Below, one piece after another: positions 52,667 through 63,426 of a stretch of 64,000 nt of DNA. The stretch's first letter is position 1. Each line of letters begins with the position of its first letter. Location: the NCBI RefSeq assembly GCF_030812475.1, contig NZ_JAUSSR010000017.1, positions 62,001-126,000 of the forward strand, read 5' to 3'. A program made the translations under genes and the position numbers. The stretch comes from Pseudomonas lini. Its GTDB lineage: Bacteria > Pseudomonadota > Gammaproteobacteria > Pseudomonadales > Pseudomonadaceae. The notes below the pieces were generated by a model, which saw nothing but the letters and a program-made list of their open reading frames with translations, was not told where the DNA came from and did no database searches.

Positions 52667-54013
52667 TCATACCACCGGAATTTTAATCCGGAACGCCGCC
52701 CCACCCAGAGGTGAATCATCCAGGGTCAGCTTCGCGCTGTAGCTTTCGATGATGTCCTTGACCACCGCCAGACCAATGCCCTGCCCCGGATGCTGGCGGT
52801 CCAGTCGTTCGCCGCGCTGCAGAATCCGCGCACGCTGATCCGGCGGCACCCCGGGGCCGTCATCCTCGACGCACAGCTCGATCCCGCCCAGGGTCTCCCG
52901 TACGCTGACCCGCACTTCGCCGAGACACAGGCGATAGGCGTTTTCCAGCAGATTGCCCAACATCTCCAACAGGGCGCCCTGCTCGATCGGCACATGACAC
53001 GGCTCCGGCAGATCGAGTGTCACCCGCACCTGCTTGTCGCGATAAACCTTGTCCAACGTGTCGCACAGGCTCTGCAATACCGGACGCAAGCGCACCTGAT
53101 GGCGCACGAGTCCGCTTTTGCGCAGGCTGGCGCGCTGCAGCTGATAGCCGATCTGCTGGCTCATGCGCTCGATCTGGGATTGCAGGACCCAGGCCTGATC
53201 GCGATCCGCCGGCCGCAGGGCCATGTCCTCACTGACGCCTTGCAGCACGGTCAACGGCGTTTTCAGGCTGTGGGCCAGATCATCGAGGGAATCGCGATAG
53301 CGGCTTCGCTGGTCGCGCTCGCTGTACAGCAAACGGTTCAGGGAGCCGGTCAGGCGCAGCAGTTCGCTCGGGTGTTGTTCGCTGAGGCTTTCGCGGGTGC
53401 CGCTTTCGATCTCGTCCAGTTCCTGACTCAGCCGGCGCAACGCCTGCAAGCCCCAGGTCAGACCGATCCACAGCAACGCCAGCAACACCAGCAAGGCAGC
53501 GCCGAAGCCCAGGTAAAGGTTTTCCCGCAGGCCCTCAAGGGTGGTTTCGTAGTCGCGCAGCGGTTGCAGGGCGACAAAACTGAATGCCGCACTTTTGCCG
53601 CCGAGCAATTTGACCTCGACGTCATAGACGAAGAATTCCTGGCCATTGGCTTCGCGGATCCTCGCGAACTCGTTACCGTGGCCGTCGTAACGCGGCGTGT
53701 AATTGATGTTCTCTTCGAGGGTGTCTTTCGAGCGCCAGACCAGTCGACCTTCACGGTTGTAGATATAACCGAGCAAACGGCCATCGGCCAGATTGAAACG
53801 TTCGTCGGGCAGTTGCGCCGGCATTTGCAAACGGTTGTTCTCTACCCGCGCGGCCGAGATCAACGTGGTGACGTCCGACGCCAGGCGCTGCTCGATGGCA
53901 TCCTGCAATGCCAGGCTGAACGCGCCCTGCATCGCCGGCAGCAAGGCCAGCATGAACAATACCGCCAGGAGGGTGGCGGCGAGCATCAGACGTATCCGAA
54001 GAGAACTGATCAA
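52667..54013 (-). CDS. phoQ: Sensor histidine kinase PhoQ
   Basis: A 448-residue kinase, the same length as P. aeruginosa PhoQ and with the same MxSLRIRLML start. TM1 about 10-30, periplasmic domain about 31-165 with acidic residues suited to divalent cations, TM2 about 168-190, HAMP, HisKA with DLAHSLKTPLTVLQG (His about 247) and HATPase (DDGPGV, GQGIGLAVV). Senses low Mg2+ and related signals and phosphorylates PhoP. It starts at an unusual TTG (54013) that overlaps the phoP TGA; no ATG matches the family start. Confidence 0.94.
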   Translation of the reverse strand: MISSLRIRLMLAATLLAVLFMLALLPAMQGAFSLALQDAIEQRLASDVTTLISAARVENNRLQMPAQLPDERFNLADGRLLGYIYNREGRLVWRSKDTLEENINYTPRYDGHGNEFARIREANGQEFFVYDVEVKLLGGKSAAFSFVALQPLRDYETTLEGLRENLYLGFGAALLVLLALLWIGLTWGLQALRRLSQELDEIESGTRESLSEQHPSELLRLTGSLNRLLYSERDQRSRYRDSLDDLAHSLKTPLTVLQGVSEDMALRPADRDQAWVLQSQIERMSQQIGYQLQRASLRKSGLVRHQVRLRPVLQSLCDTLDKVYRDKQVRVTLDLPEPCHVPIEQGALLEMLGNLLENAYRLCLGEVRVSVRETLGGIELCVEDDGPGVPPDQRARILQRGERLDRQHPGQGIGLAVVKDIIESYSAKLTLDDSPLGGAAFRIKIPVV

Positions 54014-54687
54014 GTGCAGCGCTCATTGAACAGATAGCCGAGGCCACGCACGGTATCGATCGGTTTGAAGCCGGTGGGTCCCTCCAGCTTGCGGCGCAGG
54101 CGGCCGACCAACACTTCGATCACGTTTGGATCGCGCTCGCCATCATCCGGGTAAAGCTGCTCCATCAAGCGGTCCTTGGGCACCACTTGCTGGTGATGGC
54201 GCATCAAGTATTCGAGTATCCGGTACTCATACGCAGTCAGCGCCAGCGGCTGTTCATCAAGGGATGCCTGCTTGCGATTGAGGTCCAGCAGCAGCGGCCC
54301 GGCGACAATCGTCGACTGGGTGAACCCGCTGGAGCGACGGAGCAAGGCATTCAGGCGCGCCTCCAGTTCTTCGAACTGAAACGGCTTGACCACATAATCG
54401 TCGGCACCGGCCGCAAGGCCCTCGACCTTGTCTTGCCAATTGCCACGCGCGGTGAGGATCAGTATCGGAAAGGTCTTGCCCTGCGAGCGCAGCTGACGGA
54501 TCAGGTCCAGCCCACCCATGCCCGGCAAGCCGAGATCGATCACCGCCAGGTCGTGGTTGAACTGTTCGGCCTGATAAAGCGCCTCGGTGGCGTTGGCCAC
54601 GGATTCGACCACGTGGCCGCTATCCGTCAGGCGGGTTTGCAGGTGATGGCGCAACAGCGCTTCATCTTCGACGACCAGCAGTTTCAT
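54010..54687 (-). CDS. phoP: Response regulator PhoP
   Basis: A 225-residue OmpR-family regulator: receiver with VVEDEALLR, phospho-Asp in AVIDLGLPGMGG and Lys in VVKPFQFEELEARL, and winged-helix domain (EYRILEYLMRH, NVIEVLVGRLRRKLEGP). It is nearly identical in its motifs to P. aeruginosa PhoP. Activates oprH, its own operon and LPS-modification genes at low Mg2+. Stop overlaps the phoQ start. Confidence 0.97.
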   Translation of the reverse strand: MKLLVVEDEALLRHHLQTRLTDSGHVVESVANATEALYQAEQFNHDLAVIDLGLPGMGGLDLIRQLRSQGKTFPILILTARGNWQDKVEGLAAGADDYVVKPFQFEELEARLNALLRRSSGFTQSTIVAGPLLLDLNRKQASLDEQPLALTAYEYRILEYLMRHHQQVVPKDRLMEQLYPDDGERDPNVIEVLVGRLRRKLEGPTGFKPIDTVRGLGYLFNERCT

Positions 54688-54805
54688 AACGCCCTCCCGG
54701 GCCAATCAACGTCGTGAGACACAAACGGCACGCTTCGATGCCTGACAGGACGACGCCGGACCAGCCTCCTGGGTTGATCCGGTACCGGCCTGTCGCGAAC
54801 GCTTT

Positions 54806-55408
54806 TCAGAAAGCGTAGTTAGCGGAAATGTACGCCTGGGAACTGCTGTTCATGCTCAACGAACCTTGTTTGCTGCCGCTGTGGTCGCGCATCTCGGTGC
54901 CGGCATTGGTGCGCAGGTAACGGTAACCCAGTTCAACCGACGTGTTTCGCGAAACCTGTTGCAAAACACCCGCCTGCGCACCGTAGGTGTAACCGACGTT
55001 GGTGTCGCGGCTGAAGCCTGTCGATTCCTGACTCACTTTGGTCAACCCCGCCGAGACGCCGCCGAACAGCTTGGTGCTGCCGCCGCCCGGGTAGAAAAGA
55101 TCGTAGCTGCCCAGCAGGTTTTCCTGACGCATTTTGATGCCATTGTGCGACCCCGACACATTGTCGTAAGTGGCGTAGTAGCGGCCCTGGCTGTTTTGCC
55201 GACCCAGGCGCAAGCCCCAGGTATTGTCCTTGTCGATCACGCCATTGGCATTCGGACGGTCGAGGTTATCGCTCAAGGCGCGGGACTTTTTGACCTTGTC
55301 GCTGGTCTGTCCATAAGTAAGGCCGACGAAATTGTCATCGGAGGCGAACGCTGCCGTGCTCGCGCCCATTACGGTAATTGCCAGAAGCAGTTTTTTGAAT
55401 CCAGTCAT
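54806..55408 (-). CDS. oprH: Outer-membrane protein OprH
   Basis: A 200-residue outer-membrane beta-barrel with signal peptide (MTGFKKLLLAITVMGASTAAFA). The mature part starts SDDNFVGLTYGQT and ends AYISANYAF with the terminal Phe required for barrel insertion; LLGSYDLFYPGG and GYRYLRTNAGTEM match OprH of P. aeruginosa (also 200 residues). It binds LPS and replaces Mg2+ at LPS cross-bridges. First gene of oprH-phoP-phoQ; a PhoP-type array precedes it. Confidence 0.95.
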   Translation of the reverse strand: MTGFKKLLLAITVMGASTAAFASDDNFVGLTYGQTSDKVKKSRALSDNLDRPNANGVIDKDNTWGLRLGRQNSQGRYYATYDNVSGSHNGIKMRQENLLGSYDLFYPGGGSTKLFGGVSAGLTKVSQESTGFSRDTNVGYTYGAQAGVLQQVSRNTSVELGYRYLRTNAGTEMRDHSGSKQGSLSMNSSSQAYISANYAF

Positions 55409-55452
55409 GGGTGAAACTCCTAGTGAGTGACGTGTTGTTTGGCTACGGGGCA

Positions 55453-55508
55453 AGATTACTGACCTCGCCCTGAACGCCCCCTGAACACGCGCTTAACCTG
55501 AGCTGAAC
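55453..55508 (-). promoter_or_regulatory. PhoP-type hexamer array and -10 box of oprH
   Basis: On the minus strand, GTTCAG (55508-55503), GTTAAG (55497-55492), GTTCAG (55486-55481), GTTCAG (55475-55470) and GGTCAG (55464-55459) are spaced by exactly 11 bp, always with five bases between. TAATCT (55458-55453) is a fair -10; the third and fourth hexamers form a perfect GTTCAG-N5-GTTCAG PhoP box ending 11 bases before it. That is the layout of class II PhoP promoters. Confidence 0.85.
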
Positions 55509-55555
55509 CAGATCCACCCAGCTGTCTCGACGACTTTCCTGCAGGAGACTCGATC

Positions 55556-56347
55556 ATGCGTATGCTCTTTGCCTTCTTCTTGCTGGCCGTCAGCGGGTTG
55601 ACCCAGGCCGCCATCAAGACTCAGGAAATCCCGTACCAAAGCAGCGACGGCACCCGGCTGATCGGGTATTACGCCTACGACGATGCCATCAAGGGTCAGC
55701 GTCCGGGCGTGGTCGTGGTGCACGAATGGTGGGGGCTCAACGACTACATCAAGCGCCGTGCACGGGAACTGGCCGGCCTGGGCTACAGCGCCCTGGCCAT
55801 CGACATGTATGGCGATGGCAAGAACACCGAACATCCGAAGGACGCCATGGCGTTCATGGAGGCGGCGTTGAAAGACAGTGCTGCTGCCAGCGCACGCTTC
55901 AAGGCCGGTCTCGACCTCCTGAAGAAACAGACGCAAACCGATCCGCAAAAAATCGCGGCGATCGGTTATTGCTTCGGTGGCGCGGTGGTGTTGAACGCGG
56001 CACGTCAGGGCGTGCCTCTGGCGGGCGTGGTGAGCTTCCACGGCGCGCTGGCGACCAGGACACCGGCGACGCCAGGCAGCGTAAAGGCCAAAGTCCTGGT
56101 CGAGCATGGCGCCCTGGACAGCATGGTCACCCAGGATAACGTTGCGGCGTTCAAGGCGGAGATGGACAAGGCGGGGGCCGACTATCAATTCGTCAGCCTC
56201 GAAGGCGCCCGGCACGGGTTCAGCAATCCCGAGGCGGATCGTCTCGGCCATGGCGATCACGGCGGACCTGACATCGGCTACAGCAAGGCGGCGGATGAAA
56301 AATCGTGGGCGGATATGCAGGCGTTCTTCAAGAAGATCTTTGGCTGA
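55556..56347 (+). CDS. Dienelactone hydrolase family protein, exported
   Basis: A 263-residue alpha/beta hydrolase with a signal peptide (MRMLFAFFLLAVSGLTQAA). Cys nucleophile in GYCFGGAVV (about 142-150), Asp in EHGALDSMV (about 185-193), His in GARHGFSNPEAD. The Cys-Asp-His triad is that of dienelactone hydrolases. It acts in the periplasm, so a catabolic chlorocatechol role is unlikely; substrate unknown. ATG 55556 has GCAGGAGA upstream. It is divergent from oprH. Confidence 0.92.
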   Translation: MRMLFAFFLLAVSGLTQAAIKTQEIPYQSSDGTRLIGYYAYDDAIKGQRPGVVVVHEWWGLNDYIKRRARELAGLGYSALAIDMYGDGKNTEHPKDAMAFMEAALKDSAAASARFKAGLDLLKKQTQTDPQKIAAIGYCFGGAVVLNAARQGVPLAGVVSFHGALATRTPATPGSVKAKVLVEHGALDSMVTQDNVAAFKAEMDKAGADYQFVSLEGARHGFSNPEADRLGHGDHGGPDIGYSKAADEKSWADMQAFFKKIFG

Positions 56348-56401
56348 CCGCGGTTTACGCCAGGACTACCCAGCACCCGGCCAACCCGGCAAAATGCCGA
56401 C

Positions 56402-57127
56402 ATGAATTACGCCCCCGCCCTACCCGTCTGCTGCGCCCCACTTGAAGCCGATTGGCCGCTCCCCTTCGTGCTGCCCGATACCGTTCTGTTGGGCACTCAC
56501 TTCGACACCGCACAACTGGCCAGAGATGATTTTCAACGCAGTGCCATCGAGCCGCCGGCCAGCATCCAGCGTTCGGTCGCCAAGCGCCAGGCGGAGTTTC
56601 TCGCCGGACGGGTCTGCGCCCGGGCGGCCTTGCAAGCACTGGAAGGATTAAACTTTGTCCCGGCCATCGGTGAAGACCGGGCACCGGTGTGGCCGGCACA
56701 TATCACCGGCTCGATCACCCACAGTACCGGCCGGGCGGCGGCGATCGTCGCGAAGAAAAGCCACTGGCGCGGGCTGGGCATGGACCTGGAAAACCTGCTC
56801 GACCCTGACCGGGCCGAACGCCTGTCCGAGGAAATCCTCACCGCGCCAGAGCTACAGCGTATGAACGCAGGCCGTCGGGATCAGCTGGCACTGCTGGTGA
56901 CCCTGACGTTCTCGGTGAAGGAAAGTTTGTTCAAGGCGCTGTACCCGATCGTTCGGCAGCGGTTTTATTTTGAACATGCTGAAGTGCTGGAGTGGAGTGA
57001 GCGGGGTGAAGTGCGGCTGCGGCTGCTCGCCGACCTGTCCAGCGAATGGCGCAGTGGCACTGAGCTGGATGCGCAGTTCGGGGTGATGGATGGGCAGTTG
57101 TTGAGTCTGGTCAGCATCAAGGCCTGA
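56402..57127 (+). CDS. 4'-phosphopantetheinyl transferase, EntD/PcpS type
   Basis: A 241-residue transferase that loads phosphopantetheine on carrier proteins. Motifs: GSITHSTGRAAAIV (about 100-113), the metal-binding GLGMDLENL (about 122-130) and SVKESLFKALYP (about 176-187). In P. aeruginosa PcpS is the only such enzyme and serves both fatty acid and siderophore synthesis; the same is probable here. Placed after the dienelactone hydrolase as in P. aeruginosa. Confidence 0.93.
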   Translation: MNYAPALPVCCAPLEADWPLPFVLPDTVLLGTHFDTAQLARDDFQRSAIEPPASIQRSVAKRQAEFLAGRVCARAALQALEGLNFVPAIGEDRAPVWPAHITGSITHSTGRAAAIVAKKSHWRGLGMDLENLLDPDRAERLSEEILTAPELQRMNAGRRDQLALLVTLTFSVKESLFKALYPIVRQRFYFEHAEVLEWSERGEVRLRLLADLSSEWRSGTELDAQFGVMDGQLLSLVSIKA

Positions 57128-57168
57128 ACATTTTCGGTGTTTGGGAGGGCCTCATCGCAACGAAGATT

Positions 57169-58779
57169 TCATCGTTTTTCCTGATTCCGCGGCCAACTCA
57201 AACTGAAACAAGCCCCACCCAGGCTCTTGCTCTTGCTGATCAACGCCCGGCCACCATGCCAATGGACGATCCGCCGCACGATGGACAACCCCAACCCATG
57301 CCCGCCCGAGGCACGGGTGCGGCTGTCATCGAGGCGCAGGAACGGGGTGAAGATTTTCTCCCACGACGATTCCGGCACGCCCGGCCCATCATCCTCGACA
57401 TCCACCCGACAGCGCTGCTGACCCACTTGATAGCTGACAGTCACCCGCGATTGAGCGTGGCGCATGGCATTGCTCACCAGATTCTGCAACGCCCGGTGCA
57501 GGTAACGTGGCTCGGCCTCGACCCAAGCATCGTCGCAATCGGCGGCCGACAGGCACAGGCCGCGTCGCACCGATATGTCGGCCCGCAACGGTGCCAGTTC
57601 CTCGATCACCTGATTGACCAAGGCATCCAGGTCGATCCGCTGAAAGTTCAACGCCGGCGAGCCCTGTTCCAGGCGCGCATAAGTCAGCATTTCGTCCACC
57701 AGTCGATCGAGGTCCTCGATGTCATGGTCCATGCCTTCGCGGTACTTTTCCAGTGCTTGCGGGGTGGTGGCCGAGCCGATCATCTCCAGGCCAAAACGCA
57801 GGCGTGCCACCGGGGTGCGCAACTCATGGGACACGGCGCGTACCAGTTCGCGCTGAATCGCCAACAGCTGCTGCAAATGCTCGGCCATGCCATTGAACGC
57901 CGAAGCCAGGCGCCCCACCGAGTCCGCTCCGCGTGCCGGCACCCGGGTTTCCAGGCTGCCCTTGGCGATGCGCGTGGCCGCGGCTTCCAGGCCACGCAAG
58001 CGGCGCTCCAGCTGACGCACCAATAAATAGACGATCAAACCGATCAGGCTCAAGCCCAGCGCCGCGATCAGTACCAGCCACTCCGGCGGGTAAGGATTCA
58101 TCTGATACAGCGGCCCGATCTCCAGGACCCAGGGCGTGCCGACCATGCCGGCAAACACCCGGATCGAGTCGCCGCCCTTGCCCAGGGCCATCACCGTATC
58201 GCCTTCGGCCACCCGACGGCTCTGGTCTTCGTCCATGTCGGCCTGGTCGACCGTGACCAGTTGCAGATCAAAGCCGAAGCCCTTCTCGTCCTTTAATTGC
58301 GCCAGGCGCCTGGGCTGCTCGGCCACCGGGACGCGCACCAGTTCATCCGCCAGCAGGTAAATGGTCGCACGCGCCAATTGCTCGCTGATCTGCTGCACCT
58401 CGCCCGTCAGTACAAGCTGCTCCTTGTCACTGACCAGGCGGTAAACCTTTGCCGCGTGCGGCCCGGTCTGCTCCACCAGCGCCTGACCACGCAGCACGCG
58501 GGTGCGCTGCGTGAGGTCGAGCCCGGTCTGGTCGAAGGTCTTCAATGCCAGGGGAATCCCGAGCAGCCGCTCCCACACCAACAGGGTTCGGTGGCGCTCC
58601 GTCGGGTTCATCGGTTGCAGATTGTCGGCCATCAGCGCAAACGTGCCGTGGGCCAGGCGTTCGCGGTATTGCTCGCTGCGGACCTGGTTGAGCAGGTGCA
58701 AAGCCAGTACGCCCAGGACCGCCACCAGAATCAACGCCGCGCACATGCCACCGTAGATGCGCAGGAAGATTGAATTCAC
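57169..58779 (-). CDS. Sensor histidine kinase, RstB-like
   Basis: A 536-residue kinase: TM1 about 7-28, a long periplasmic domain about 29-230 (typical RstB-like IPLALKTFDQTGLDLTQR at about 76-93), TM2 about 234-254, HAMP, HisKA with RAVSHELRTPVARLRFG (His about 320), HATPase (DDGPGVPES, GHGLGLSIVRRI). The periplasmic domain is larger than that of E. coli RstB (433 residues total). GTG 58779 overlaps the regulator stop (GTGA). Confidence 0.9.
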   Translation of the reverse strand: MNSIFLRIYGGMCAALILVAVLGVLALHLLNQVRSEQYRERLAHGTFALMADNLQPMNPTERHRTLLVWERLLGIPLALKTFDQTGLDLTQRTRVLRGQALVEQTGPHAAKVYRLVSDKEQLVLTGEVQQISEQLARATIYLLADELVRVPVAEQPRRLAQLKDEKGFGFDLQLVTVDQADMDEDQSRRVAEGDTVMALGKGGDSIRVFAGMVGTPWVLEIGPLYQMNPYPPEWLVLIAALGLSLIGLIVYLLVRQLERRLRGLEAAATRIAKGSLETRVPARGADSVGRLASAFNGMAEHLQQLLAIQRELVRAVSHELRTPVARLRFGLEMIGSATTPQALEKYREGMDHDIEDLDRLVDEMLTYARLEQGSPALNFQRIDLDALVNQVIEELAPLRADISVRRGLCLSAADCDDAWVEAEPRYLHRALQNLVSNAMRHAQSRVTVSYQVGQQRCRVDVEDDGPGVPESSWEKIFTPFLRLDDSRTRASGGHGLGLSIVRRIVHWHGGRALISKSKSLGGACFSLSWPRNQEKR

Positions 58780-59489
58780 AGGGTGCAGGCCTCTGGCACG
58801 AACAAATAGCCTTTGCTGCGGATGGTCTTGATCAGCCGCGGATGCTCCGGGTCGTCGCCAATCTTGGGGCGAATGCGCGAGATACGCACGTCGATGGAGC
58901 GATCCTGACCGTCATAGCCGATGCCACGCAACGCGGTGAATATTTCTTCCCGGGACAGAATGCGCCCGGCATTCGCCACCAGCAGCCAGAGCAGGTCGAA
59001 CTCGGCGCTGGTCAGCTCGATGCCGTTGTCATTGAGCCAGGCTTCGCGTAACGCGTTGTCCACCACCAGCGGACCGAATTGCAGGCGCCGGAGCTTTTCC
59101 GGACTGGTTTCGGGAACTTCACTGCGCCGCAGCAAAGCCTGGATGCGCGCCAGCAGCAACCGGGGGCGAACCGGTTTGCAGACATAATCGTCGGCCCCCA
59201 GGTCCAGGCCCAGAATTTGATCGGTGTCGTCGCTTCGGGCCGTGAGCATCAGGATAGGGCCGTCAAAACGCTCGCGGACCTTGCGGCAGATGCTCAGGCC
59301 ATCCTCGCCGGGCAGCATCAGGTCGAGGATCACCAGATCCGGCTGCTCACTGATGATGCGGGCCGCAGCCAGGGCGCCATTGCCTTCGATCGACACACGC
59401 AGACCGTTGGCCTCGAGGTATTCGCGGGTCAATTCGGCCAGACGCTGGTCGTCCTCCACAATCAACACCTGCCAGGCTTCTTGCTCCAC
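58776..59489 (-). CDS. OmpR-family response regulator, RstA-like
   Basis: A 237-residue regulator: receiver with LIVEDDQRLAEL, phospho-Asp in LVILDLMLPGEDG and Lys in VCKPVRPRLLLARI, then the winged helix (TSAEFDLLWLLVANAG, DRSIDVRISRIRPKIG). The VRISRIRPKIGDDP segment is typical of RstA. I chose the GTG at 59489 (VEQEAWQVLIVEDD) with AGAGG upstream; the longer frame to 59615 has no match. Target genes unknown. Confidence 0.9.
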   Translation of the reverse strand: MEQEAWQVLIVEDDQRLAELTREYLEANGLRVSIEGNGALAAARIISEQPDLVILDLMLPGEDGLSICRKVRERFDGPILMLTARSDDTDQILGLDLGADDYVCKPVRPRLLLARIQALLRRSEVPETSPEKLRRLQFGPLVVDNALREAWLNDNGIELTSAEFDLLWLLVANAGRILSREEIFTALRGIGYDGQDRSIDVRISRIRPKIGDDPEHPRLIKTIRSKGYLFVPEACTL

Positions 59490-59769
59490 GGTGACCTCTG
59501 CGTGCCAACAACTCGAAATAAGGAAGGATCCGCCCGTCTTTTTGTCATGACCAATGGGGGATAAGAATGCATCTGCAGTGGCCGATTGTATAAACGCCAC
59601 TCGCCGAGAACACAAGCGGGTAAATGCGTTCGGCCAGCCCGGTTTTTTGTGGTAGGGTTCGCGCCCTTAAAAATCCGACTGACCGTTTTCAAACATTGAA
59701 AATCGGTGAAAAACGGTCCGATCCAGTCGAGTCGCGGCCTACACGCACGTTCCAACTTTCACACACAAT
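59490..59769. other. Intergenic region upstream of the RstA-like gene
   Basis: 280 bases without a gene. TTTTCAA-ACA-TTGAAAA (59686-59702) is a perfect dyad extended by ACCG and CGGT on its sides. It may be an operator for the regulator gene or for nrdA. Confidence 0.4.
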
Positions 59770-59790
59770 TTACGCACAGGTTTATCCACA
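59770..59790 (+). promoter_or_regulatory. Paired DnaA boxes upstream of nrdA
   Basis: TTATCCACA at 59782-59790 is an exact DnaA box. TTACGCACA at 59770-59778, 12 bases upstream, has one mismatch. They lie directly before the -35 of the predicted nrdA promoter, as DnaA boxes do in the nrdAB promoter of E. coli. Confidence 0.7.
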
Positions 59791-59799
59791 GGTAGTACG

Positions 59800-59828
59800 T
59801 TGCAACCCCCCCAAAAACGCATTATCTT
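59800..59828 (+). promoter_or_regulatory. Predicted sigma-70 promoter of nrdA
   Basis: TTGCAA (59800-59805), exactly 17 bases, TATCTT (59823-59828). Start would be near 59835, leaving a leader of about 390 bases before the nrdA ATG. Confidence 0.6.
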
Positions 59829-59866
59829 GTAGCCCGGCGAAAAAAAAACCCTACATGTAGGGTTTT
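59817..59866 (+). promoter_or_regulatory. Two NrdR-box-like dyads upstream of nrdA
   Basis: The first (ACGCATTATCTTGTAG, 59817-59832) covers the predicted -10. The second is a perfect palindrome, AACCCTACATGTAGGGTT inside longer A/T flanks (59845-59866). Their centres are 31 bp apart, three helical turns, the spacing described for paired NrdR boxes. NrdR represses ribonucleotide reductase genes. No nrdR is in the window. Confidence 0.6.
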
Positions 59867-60228
59867 GCATCAAAAACCAAACACAAACCAGACACCGATT
59901 TCAAGCGCTTTTATTGCCTCTGTCAGGTTGAACCAAACGTATTTTCGAAAGACCAAACCGCGCATGCGGCTGGCTACTGTTCTCGAGCCGAAAACGGCGA
60001 CAACGGTACGGGTGTTGCAGTCAGTTACTGTCACCCAACAGGATCCCGGTTCCAGGCACAAGGTCTGGAGCCACATTACTTCGGCATGGAAGCGGCGCAC
60101 TGTAGCCCTTCCTGATCTGTCCCGAAGTTGGTATGCCCGGCCCCTGGCCGGTTGTAGTGCTTCAGGACGGAACGGTGGGCACCGTGATGGTGCCCAAACA
60201 AACATAGAGAATGTGGAGACAACCCCCC
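59867..60228 (+). other. Long untranslated leader of nrdA
   Basis: 362 bases between the predicted start region and the nrdA ATG. A short minus-strand and a plus-strand open frame occur but neither has a ribosome binding site or looks conserved. GGAG at 60215-60218 is the nrdA ribosome binding site. Confidence 0.45.
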
Positions 60229-63123
<2,895 letters not shown>

Positions 63124-63160
63124 GCTGAGCCGGTAGGCGCCCTCCAGGTACTTACCAGGA

Positions 63161-63199
63161 AACCCCCGATGAGCCTCTGGTTTGTCGGGGGTTTTCTTT
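63161..63199 (+). terminator. Terminator of nrdA
   Basis: AACCCCCGA and TCGGGGGTT flank a 15-base loop, followed by TTCTTTT, 38 bases after the stop. Confidence 0.88.
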
Positions 63200-63229
63200 T
63201 GTCTCAAGAAAAACGGTGGCCCGGCCGCA

Positions 63230-63327
63230 CCCATCGCGGGCAAGCCCGCTCCCACAGGGTTTGGCGTCGCTCACGGCTGTTACGAACGACACAAAATCCT
63301 GTGGGAGCGGGCTTGCCCGCGATGGGG
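63230..63327. repeat. REP pair (GGGCTTGCCC family)
   Basis: CCATCGCGGGCAAGCCCGCT plus CCCACAGG and exact inverted arm ending GCGATGG, between the nrdA terminator and the flgE terminator. Confidence 0.92.
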
Positions 63328-63373
63328 CCCGCGCAATCAACAAAAACCTTGTTCCTGACAAAAATCCCGGCCA

Positions 63374-63400
63374 CAAAAAAGCCCCACTCGCGAGGGGCTC
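63374..63400 (-). terminator. Terminator of the flgE-containing transcript
   Basis: On the minus strand, GAGCCCCTCGCGAGTGGGGC followed by six T. It lies just after the flgE stop. Confidence 0.85.
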
Positions 63401-63426
63401 CTTGCAAAGCATTCAACCAACCAATA

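Noticed and set aside
59845..59866. Perfect palindrome as an intrinsic terminator
   Set aside because: It has no loop bases, a weak A/T-flanked stem and lies upstream of nrdA with no gene ending nearby on that strand. Spacing to the first dyad favours an NrdR box.
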